Positions 6,801-11,142 of a DNA stretch of 11,399 bases are shown here, piece by piece (the first letter of the stretch is position 1; each line of letters opens with the position of its first letter). Position numbers and translations under genes: made by a program. The stretch comes from Dehalococcoidia bacterium (GTDB lineage: Bacteria; Chloroflexota; Dehalococcoidia; JAENJB01): contig JAUYGE010000095.1 of NCBI GenBank assembly GCA_030690705.1, positions 1 to 11,399 of the forward strand, written 5' to 3'. The notes under the pieces were generated by a model. It was not told where the DNA came from, searched no databases, and was given only the letters and a program-made list of their open reading frames with translations.

Positions 6801-8714
6801 TGCTCCCCGGGCTGCCTCAGCGGCCTCTCTTGTCTCCCTTATCGCTGTTTCGATGGCTTCTCTGGCCGAGATGGCGGATTGTTCAGCGATCGCCTGCGCC
6901 GATCTGCCGGCCTCCTGAACGCTGATGATGGCTGCCTCCGCCGCGCTCTTGGCCGCCGCTGCGGCGGCCCTTGCCAGTCTGCTCTCGTCTTCGGCCGTGG
7001 TTACCGCCTCCTCGTGGGCCTTTCTAGCGGCTTCGGCAGCGGCTCTCGCCTGTTTGCCGGTTTTCTCGACTATGCCGATAGCCCCGTCGAAATCCGCCTT
7101 CACTTCAGTAAGAACCTTGAGAGTCCCTTTGCTTATCTCCTCCACCCGGCCAGTGGCTTGCTCTGACGCCATCCGGGCTGCCTCACTGACCCTTCTCATG
7201 GCTGCCTCGGCTGCCTCACCGGCCTCCATGGCGGCTAGCGCGGCTGCTTCAGCCGTCTCTCTGGCTGACTTGCTGGCTTCCTGGGCACGGCTTGATGCCT
7301 CATGTGATGCAGCCTGGGCTGCGGCAGTGGCTCTGGAAGCTTCCTTTGTCACGGAGTCGGTGGCTTCTGTGGCTATTCTTACGGCAGCCTCAGCGGCCTC
7401 TGTGACTGTTCTTATTGCGGCCTCGGCCGTTTCCCTGACCGACTTGCTGATTTCCTCAACTCGGCTCGTGGCCTGGTGTGACGCCGCCAGCGTGGTCTGA
7501 GAGGCATTGGAGGCCTCCCTGGCCGCAGTCTCAGCCGCCTCTCCGGCCATTTTGGCCGCCTGTTCGGCGGCGACCTGTGCGGACTTGTTGGCATCCTGAG
7601 CAGAGGTATGGGCTTTTTCCGCTGCGCTCTTGGCCGCCGCGGCGGCGGCCTTCGCCTGGCGGCTTTCGTCTTCGGACCGGGCCACGGCTGTCTCATAGGC
7701 CTTTCGGGCAGCTTCGGCGGTGCCTTTGGCCTGTTTAGCTGATGCGTCGACTGTGCTTATTGCCTTGTCGAAATCCGCTTTGGAGACCTCGAAGGCCTTC
7801 TGTGTCCACTCGCTCACTTCCTGGGCGCGGCTCATTGCCTCCCCGGCCGCCTTCGTGGCGGCGGCGGCGGTTTCTCTGGCGAACTTATTGGCAGCCTCAA
7901 TCCTGGCGGTTGCCTCATCAACGCGGCTCATTGCCTCCTGCGCCGCCTTCTTGGGTTCCTCGGCGGTCTCCCCCAGGGAGGTGTTTATCTCGTCAGCCTT
8001 AGCAATGGCTTTTTGAAAGCTGGCCATTGAGATATTGGCGGTCTCATACATGGACTTGGCTATCTTGTCGATTCTGCGCAGCGCTTCTTCGGACGTCCTG
8101 GTCAAGGCCGCCACAGACTGATTGGCCGATTTGTTGGTTGACTCGGCGGCATGCACGGCTTCTTGCGATGCCCGCGTCGCCAGCTCGGCGGCTGCGTTGG
8201 CCGCCTTGCCCGCCTCTTCGGCCCGCTCCACCGCTTCCGCTGAGGCCCTCTGTGATTCCGCGGCGGTCTCTTTCGCCGCCTTGCCTATGTCCTCGGCCGA
8301 TAATATGGCTCTCTGCGTTAGCTTCAGGGAGTTCTCTGCGGTTTCCCTGGCCGCTTTGGCAGTCGCCTCGGCCCTGCTTGCCGCCTGTTCGAAGGCTTTT
8401 GTCGCCGTGGCAACTGCCTCTTCAGCCATTTTGGCGATGCTGTCGGCCCGCTTCAGGGCTTCCTCAGAGGCTCTGGCCGAGCGCTCCGCTACTTCCCGGG
8501 CCGACTTGCTGGCCTCTTCCGCCCGGTTCACTGCCTGCTGGGCTGCTGCCTCGACTGCCCTGGCGGATTCCTCGGTTGCCTTGCTGATTCGTTCAGCCTT
8601 GTGCAGCGCTTCCGCGGCCACTTTCATGGCGTTCTTGGCCTCTCGCTGGGCGTCTTTACCCAGCTGTTCGGCCGCAGCTATGTCCTTGGTGGAGACCTTG
8701 CCGTTTTTTTCCAT
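3873..8714 (-). CDS. Giant alanine-rich helical repeat protein, function unknown
   Basis: A 1613-residue protein made almost entirely of Ala, Glu, Lys, Arg, Ser and Thr. I find no cysteine, only one proline (Pro254), and four tryptophans, all in a W-T-Q motif (303, 816, 1047, 1345). There is no signal peptide, membrane helix or known enzymatic motif. Low proline and regularly spaced alanines predict one very long helix or coiled coil, acting in the cytoplasm unless exported by an unusual route. From about residue 300 it consists of eight modules, each starting with a sequence like (W)TQKAFEESKADFDKA and going on to AAEAARxAYEEAVARAEDE, AKSAAEAA and SRAEE. The last 40 residues are charged and end in a lysine/arginine-rich tail. 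The start is ATG 8714-8712, with AAAGGA nine bases upstream. It is monocistronic as far as can be seen. It might be annotated as apolipoprotein-like, LEA-like or coiled-coil by weak similarity. A structural or filament-forming role is only inference. Confidence 0.9.
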   Translation of the reverse strand: MEKNGKVSTKDIAAAEQLGKDAQREAKNAMKVAAEALHKAERISKATEESARAVEAAAQQAVNRAEEASKSAREVAERSARASEEALKRADSIAKMAEEAVATATKAFEQAASRAEATAKAARETAENSLKLTQRAILSAEDIGKAAKETAAESQRASAEAVERAEEAGKAANAAAELATRASQEAVHAAESTNKSANQSVAALTRTSEEALRRIDKIAKSMYETANISMASFQKAIAKADEINTSLGETAEEPKKAAQEAMSRVDEATARIEAANKFARETAAAATKAAGEAMSRAQEVSEWTQKAFEVSKADFDKAISTVDASAKQAKGTAEAARKAYETAVARSEDESRQAKAAAAAAKSAAEKAHTSAQDANKSAQVAAEQAAKMAGEAAETAAREASNASQTTLAASHQATSRVEEISKSVRETAEAAIRTVTEAAEAAVRIATEATDSVTKEASRATAAAQAASHEASSRAQEASKSARETAEAAALAAMEAGEAAEAAMRRVSEAARMASEQATGRVEEISKGTLKVLTEVKADFDGAIGIVEKTGKQARAAAEAARKAHEEAVTTAEDESRLARAAAAAAKSAAEAAIISVQEAGRSAQAIAEQSAISAREAIETAIRETREAAEAARGAVQEATSRAEDITRTAREAASRAEEASKGTMRALEESKTAFDRATGLVEDMGKQAKTTAEAAREAYEEAVARAEDEGRLARAAAAAAKSAAEAATIASQDASKSAQLAAEQASTVAREAAEAAIREAGEAAQTVQSALREATSRAEESSNTSKSARETAAAATRMAREAMTRAEEVSRWTQKAFEESKANFDKATGLVEETGKHAKTAAEAARRAYNEAVTRAEDEGKLARSATAEAKSAAEAATIAAQDAGKSARLAAEQATAVAREAAALATREAAAAVQAAQAAAQQVISRAEEIARSARESAEEATMAAMETAEQVAKITREAAEAAVREATEATQAAQQAAQQAVGQAEEIARSARETAEDATRVARGAAESAMKGASEAAQAAQQAARAAAQQASRRAEEIGRWTQNSLDELKADFDKATGIVEETGRQMKAAAESARMAYEGAVTRSEEESRLARTAASEARSAADEAITSAQDASKNAQMAAEQAAVEAREAAEAVMRQAGEAVETVRAASQQATSRAEEIGKAAGDTAEAAARAAREAVSHAEEIGKATQKGFEELKADFDSAIDVVEDTGKQAKFAAQVAKTAYEEAVARVEDESKLARAATAAAKSAADEATIRAIIIAKDASKATQIATDQAVRAAREAVEMAIRGATQAAEAAQAASQQAASRAEEIGQSAKETADAATRVAREAMSRAEEVSEWTQRASQTSKADFDKAISMVEETGRQVKSAAEAARTAYDEAVARAENVNRVASDATSAARSAADQAILTAEEASKSAQMAAEQSTRAAREAADAAIKEASQAAATTIRAAADFDKAVSRVEEMGKQAKATAEAARLAYEEAAARAENESRLASDSISIARSAADQAIATAQQASKSAQQAAEQAAREAREAAEAAVRETSQAAATLQAAALQAASRAEEAGKEVKQSIEAARKSFEELVVKAVNKAEEARKAKEAEERRKREAKEQAKK
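4300..7810 (-). repeat. Eight in-frame modules inside the giant gene
   Basis: The conserved phenylalanine of the F-D-x-A anchor falls at residues 315, 542, 678, 828, 1059, 1206, 1357 and 1457 (codons near 7772, 7091, 6683, 6233, 5540, 5099, 4646 and 4346). Spacings are therefore 227, 136, 150, 231, 147, 151 and 100 residues: a basic unit of roughly 150, two lengthened units and one shortened one. The longer units contain an extra SRAEEI-SARETAE block. DNA similarity is visible too. The stretch around 4137-4208 closely matches that around 4437-4508, including the TTCAGCAGCC start and the CGCGCTTCTGGC end. The gene thus appears to have grown by tandem duplication. Confidence 0.85.
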
Positions 8715-8830
8715 GACCCTATATCCTTTAAGAGAACTTGCCTCCCGTCATCGCCGCACGCTTCAATCTAGAGCGGCTGGGCTGAAGAATGGCAATGCTG
8801 TTCCAGTGGACGGTTGGCGCCCAGGAGCGC

Positions 8831-8859
8831 AATTTACTATTACCAGACGACAGTGTCAA
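8831..8859 (-). promoter_or_regulatory. Candidate sigma-70 promoter for the giant repeat gene
   Basis: On the minus strand a perfect TTGACA (8859-8854) is followed after exactly 17 bases by TAAATT (8836-8831, 4/6 match). Transcription would begin near 8824, about 110 bases upstream of the ATG. The long leader shows no recognisable riboswitch. The promoter sits just downstream of the tRNA-like fragment. Confidence 0.5.
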
Positions 8860-8882
8860 ATCTATACGGCAGCGGAGGAAGC

Positions 8883-8921
8883 GGCGTCCCTGGTGGAATT
8901 CGAACCCACAACCCGCTGCTT
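8883..8921 (-). pseudogene. tRNA-Arg 3'-half fragment (attachment-site-like)
   Basis: Read on the minus strand this is the 3' strand of an anticodon stem, a variable loop, a full T arm (GTGGG-TTCGAAT-TCCAC) and an acceptor 3' strand (CAGGGAC). It matches the intact tRNA-Arg at 11068-11106 at 36 of 39 positions without gaps, in the same orientation, offset by exactly 2185 bases. No D arm or normal 5' half precedes it, and the bases after the acceptor read GCCG, not ACCA, so it is not a functional tRNA. A 3' tRNA fragment in direct orientation to an intact copy is the usual mark of tRNA-targeted integration. An old paralogue remnant is the alternative. Confidence 0.7.
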
Positions 8922-8992
8922 CGGCACAGGGAGGTTTGCTCCCAATACTCGGGGCACACAGAAGCAAAAGTAGCACCTTAAACCCGGCCTGA

Positions 8993-10084
8993 CTAGCTGG
9001 TCGCCTGCCAACGGGAGTGCAACTGCCCGCAGGCGGCCCTTATTGCGAGCCCTCTCGAGACACGCAAAGTGTTAGAGATGCGGCATCTCGTTAGCTCCGA
9101 CTGAAAGCCAAGAGCCTGTTCCTTCGAGGAAGGCAAGAACTCCTTGCTGAGGGTCGGGCTGGTGGGGATCAGGTTAACATGGCATTTGAGACCCCGGAGC
9201 AAACTGGCCAGTTCGCCGGCTTGCTGTGGAGAATCGTTAATTCCCTCGAGAAGGGTATACTCAAAGGTGGGGCGGCGGCCCGTTTTCTTAAAGTATTCTT
9301 TCACCGCCGGAATCAGTACCTCCAGGGGGTATGTTCGGTTAATGGGAACCAGCCGGTTTCGCAGCTCATTATTGGCGGCATGAATAGAAACGGCCAGTTC
9401 CACATGAAACCGCTCATTAGCCAGGCGCTCAATCTGCGGCGTCAGGCCAGCCGTGGAAACGGTTATGTGCCTTGCGCTAATCCCCAAACCCTGCTTGGAG
9501 ATTAAAGTCTCTATGGCCTGCGACACCGATTCATAGTTGGCGAGCGGCTCCCCCATTCCCATGAAAACAACATGGCTAACATGCGGAGGTGTCAAGCCGG
9601 CAAGAGTGTTATCGTAATAATGATTGGCTAACTGACGCTGAAAGTAGAGCACCTGCTCAACAATTTCGCCCGGTGAGAGATTACGCTCGAAACCCTGCTG
9701 ACCGGTGCCACAGAAAGGGCAACAAATAGAACAGCCAACCTGACTGGAGACGCAGACCGTATTCCATCGGCTGTCTCCTCTCGTTCCCTCAACCAGCATG
9801 AGCACACTCTCAATGGATTTGCCGTCTTCCAGCTTAAATAACATCTTTACCGTTCTGCCGTCGTCAGTGGCCGTTTCATCCAGCGGACTAAGACCCAGCA
9901 GCACTGTTTCAGCAGCCAGAGCTTGCCGGAACCCTGCCGGCAAGTCAGTCATCTCATCAAAAGAATTGGCCAGAGCTTTATACAGCCACTGGAATATCTG
10001 ACGTGCCCGGTAAGCCGGCTCGCCATAGGAAGAGGCAAGAGCCTCAAGCTGAGCGAGAGATAGGTCAGTGATTCTGGACTTCAT
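8993..10084 (-). CDS. rlmN: Dual-specificity 23S rRNA/tRNA adenine-C2 methyltransferase RlmN
   Basis: A radical SAM enzyme that methylates C2 of A2503 in 23S rRNA and, in E. coli, A37 of some tRNAs, tuning translation fidelity. At 363 residues it is normal for the family. The CxxxCxxC iron-sulfur ligands are Cys118, Cys122 and Cys125 (GCSICCPFC). The two catalytic cysteines of the ping-pong mechanism are also present: Cys111 in TVCVSSQ and Cys352 in AACGQL near the C-terminus. The SAM-binding GMGEPLANY motif follows in the middle of the chain. The start is ATG 10084-10082, giving MKSRITDLSLAQLEALA, the usual N-terminal helix. The ribosome site before it is weak. The gene stands alone, divergent from the yajQ-like gene, and ends at TAG just right of the tRNA fragment. 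It appears intact and functional. Confidence 0.97.
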   Translation of the reverse strand: MKSRITDLSLAQLEALASSYGEPAYRARQIFQWLYKALANSFDEMTDLPAGFRQALAAETVLLGLSPLDETATDDGRTVKMLFKLEDGKSIESVLMLVEGTRGDSRWNTVCVSSQVGCSICCPFCGTGQQGFERNLSPGEIVEQVLYFQRQLANHYYDNTLAGLTPPHVSHVVFMGMGEPLANYESVSQAIETLISKQGLGISARHITVSTAGLTPQIERLANERFHVELAVSIHAANNELRNRLVPINRTYPLEVLIPAVKEYFKKTGRRPTFEYTLLEGINDSPQQAGELASLLRGLKCHVNLIPTSPTLSKEFLPSSKEQALGFQSELTRCRISNTLRVSRGLAIRAACGQLHSRWQATS

Positions 10085-10140
10085 GCTTTCGGGTGGTGCC
10101 TTGCAACTGATTAACGCGTTTCTATTAAGACACCTGCTGA

Positions 10141-10169
10141 ATTCTAAGAGATAACCAGCAGCGGTGCAA
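10141..10169 (-). promoter_or_regulatory. Weak candidate promoter for rlmN
   Basis: On the minus strand TTGCAC (10169-10164, 3/6 match) is followed after 17 bases by TAGAAT (10146-10141, 5/6). It would start transcription near 10134, about 50 bases before the rlmN ATG. Support is the -10 element and the spacing only. Confidence 0.3.
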
Positions 10170-10387
10170 GGCGAAAGTCGGTTGAGTGGTCAAGAAAGTG
10201 TGACCTGGCCGTGAGATTGGAGTGAGCCGCAGGTGACCTCGGGCCTGGTGAAGCAGTGGGTCGGAGGAATCAAGAGAGCCCTCTTCAGATGATCGTGGTC
10301 CTTCAGGTAACAGAACATCGGTTTGTGCAATCTCGCTGTATCCAACACCACCTGCTGGCAATTCAATCGTAATCATTGGCACCCTCA

Positions 10388-10396
10388 TGGTAGAAT
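10388..10396 (+). promoter_or_regulatory. Extended -10 promoter for the yajQ-like gene
   Basis: TGGTAGAAT (10388-10396) fits the extended -10 form TGnTATAAT with one mismatch in the hexamer, and no good -35 is seen at the usual distance. Transcription would begin near 10402-10404, leaving a leader of about 30 bases with GGGAGG before the ATG at 10432. This also argues against using the ATG at 10387 as the start, because it lies inside the promoter. Confidence 0.4.
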
Positions 10397-10431
10397 CCGT
10401 GCACCAAGTCACCGTTACGAGGGAGGTTACC

Positions 10432-10923
10432 ATGCCATCAGTAGATGTGGTGAGTATAGTGGACATGCAGGCATTGGACAATGCGATCAACAATGTGAAG
10501 CGTGAAATCTCGACACGATTCGATTTCAGGAATGTGAAAACCGAAATCACTCTCGACCGAAAAGAGAAGAACATTCATATCGTTACCGGAGACGACTGGA
10601 AACTGAGAGCGATCGCAGATATCCTCATGGGGCAATGCGCTCGTCTCAAAGTGGACCTGAAGTGTCTGGACATTTGGGAGAGTGAACCCAGCACACTTGG
10701 TACAGTAAAGACGGATATTCGCATCAAGGAGGGTATCCCCAAAGAGACCTGCCAGAAGATCGTCAAATTTATCAAGGGTCTCAAGATCAAAGTCCAACCA
10801 GCCGTTCAAGACGACCAGATCAGAATCAGCGGCAAGCAAATCGATGATCTCCAGGAGATTATGCAGTTGCTCAGGGAGCAGGACTACGACATTCCTCTGC
10901 AGTTCGTAAATATGAAGAGGTGA
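10432..10923 (+). CDS. yajQ: YajQ/DUF520 family nucleotide-binding protein
   Basis: A 163-residue protein, the same length as E. coli YajQ. Family landmarks are visible throughout: MPSVDVVSIVDMQALDNAI at the N-terminus, SRFDFR-like TRFDFRNVK at about 25-33, IKEGIPKETCQKIVKFIK in the middle, the DDQIRISGKQIDDLQ segment and the terminal IPLQFVNMKR. The fold is two ferredoxin-like halves. Some family members bind cyclic di-GMP and others have been linked to nucleic acid or nucleotide binding, so the exact ligand here is open. The start at 10432 is set by the family's MPS(F/V)D beginning and by GGGAGG five bases upstream. An in-frame ATG at 10387 would add 15 unrelated residues. It is the only certain plus-strand gene in the window. 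Confidence 0.95.
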   Translation: MPSVDVVSIVDMQALDNAINNVKREISTRFDFRNVKTEITLDRKEKNIHIVTGDDWKLRAIADILMGQCARLKVDLKCLDIWESEPSTLGTVKTDIRIKEGIPKETCQKIVKFIKGLKIKVQPAVQDDQIRISGKQIDDLQEIMQLLREQDYDIPLQFVNMKR

Positions 10924-10978
10924 TTCACAATTAGCGGTGATTTGTTCCTGAAGATTGGCTGTCATTTTGTCCTCCTTT

Positions 10979-11007
10979 TTTGCCGAAGCAGCGGGTCTTT
11001 TGGCAAA
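10979..11007 (+). terminator. Hairpin after the yajQ-like gene, possible weak terminator
   Basis: TTTGCC (10979-10984) pairs with GGCAAA (11002-11007). The stem extends inward through a G-T, two A-T and another G-T pair to about ten base pairs, with a nine-base loop. Only TTT follows on the plus strand, so it would be a weak intrinsic terminator, 56 bases after the yajQ stop. The left arm and loop include the tRNA-derived core described at 10982-10996, so its role may not be termination. Confidence 0.35.
10982..10996 (+). repeat. Inverted copy of the tRNA-derived core
   Basis: GCCGAAGCAGCGGGT here is identical, in the opposite orientation, to 8911-8925 at the edge of the tRNA fragment. Its AAGCAGCGGGTC part (10986-10997) is also identical to the anticodon-stem/variable-loop segment of the tRNA-Arg (11095-11106) in the opposite orientation. 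A perfect 15-base match is unlikely by chance in a window of this size. Confidence 0.6.
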
Positions 11008-11066
11008 TTTCCGGAGATTTGTGCCCGGAATCCGGAGGTTAGGACAGCTTCGAGTTGTATCTGACG

Positions 11067-11142
11067 TGGTGTCCCTGGTGGGATTCGAACCCACGACCCG
11101 CTGCTTAGAAGGCAGCCGCTCTGTCCACTGAGCTACAGGGAC
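11067..11142 (-). tRNA. tRNA-Arg (anticodon UCU)
   Basis: The minus strand folds as a complete cloverleaf of 76 bases: acceptor GTCCCTG with CAGGGAC, D arm GCTC/GAGC, anticodon arm GCTGC-CTTCTAA-GCAGC (anticodon TCT), a five-base variable loop, and T arm GTGGG-TTCGAAT-CCCAC. Discriminator A (11070) and an encoded CCA (11069-11067) follow. It decodes AGA and AGG arginine codons. Its 5' half is overlapped by the end of the integrase reading frame, and its own promoter appears to lie within that reading frame. Structure and anticodon are unambiguous. Confidence 0.97.

Larger units (their letters stand above)
10085..10431. other. Divergent intergenic region between rlmN and the yajQ-like gene
   Basis: About 350 bases with no supportable gene. 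It should hold the promoters of both neighbours, and weak candidates for each are listed separately. A GCCTTGCA/TGCAAGGC inverted pair (10097-10104 with 10165-10172) is present near the rlmN side. I looked for a riboswitch, SRP RNA or 6S RNA and could not recognise one. The open frame on the minus strand here has no ribosome site and overlaps the start of the yajQ-like gene. Confidence 0.5.

Noticed and set aside
3873..8714. CRISPR array or DNA satellite as explanation of the repeats
   Set aside because: The repeats keep the reading frame, vary at synonymous and conservative positions, have no constant spacer structure, and span modules of 100-230 codons.
8883..8936. tmRNA 3' end
   Set aside because: There is no CCA, no tRNA-Ala-like acceptor with G-U pair, and no tag-encoding region; the match to the local tRNA-Arg is far better.
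8728..8976. Short open frames on both strands over the tRNA fragment
   Set aside because: They translate tRNA-like DNA and have no ribosome site. The sequence is explained by the tRNA 3'-half match.
10387..10431. Upstream ATG extending the yajQ-like protein by 15 residues
   Set aside because: The family begins MPS(F/V)D, GGGAGG lies ahead of the ATG at 10432, and the earlier ATG falls inside the candidate extended -10 promoter.
10085..10431. Riboswitch or small structured RNA upstream of rlmN or the yajQ-like gene
   Set aside because: I could not recognise any conserved core (SRP, 6S, known riboswitch classes); only one short inverted pair was seen.
10438..11094. 218-codon minus-strand open frame through yajQ and the tRNA
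   Set aside because: It begins inside the tRNA gene and is antisense to a certain gene. Only its internal ATG at 10965 with a strong ribosome site merits mention, as a possible truncated gene start.
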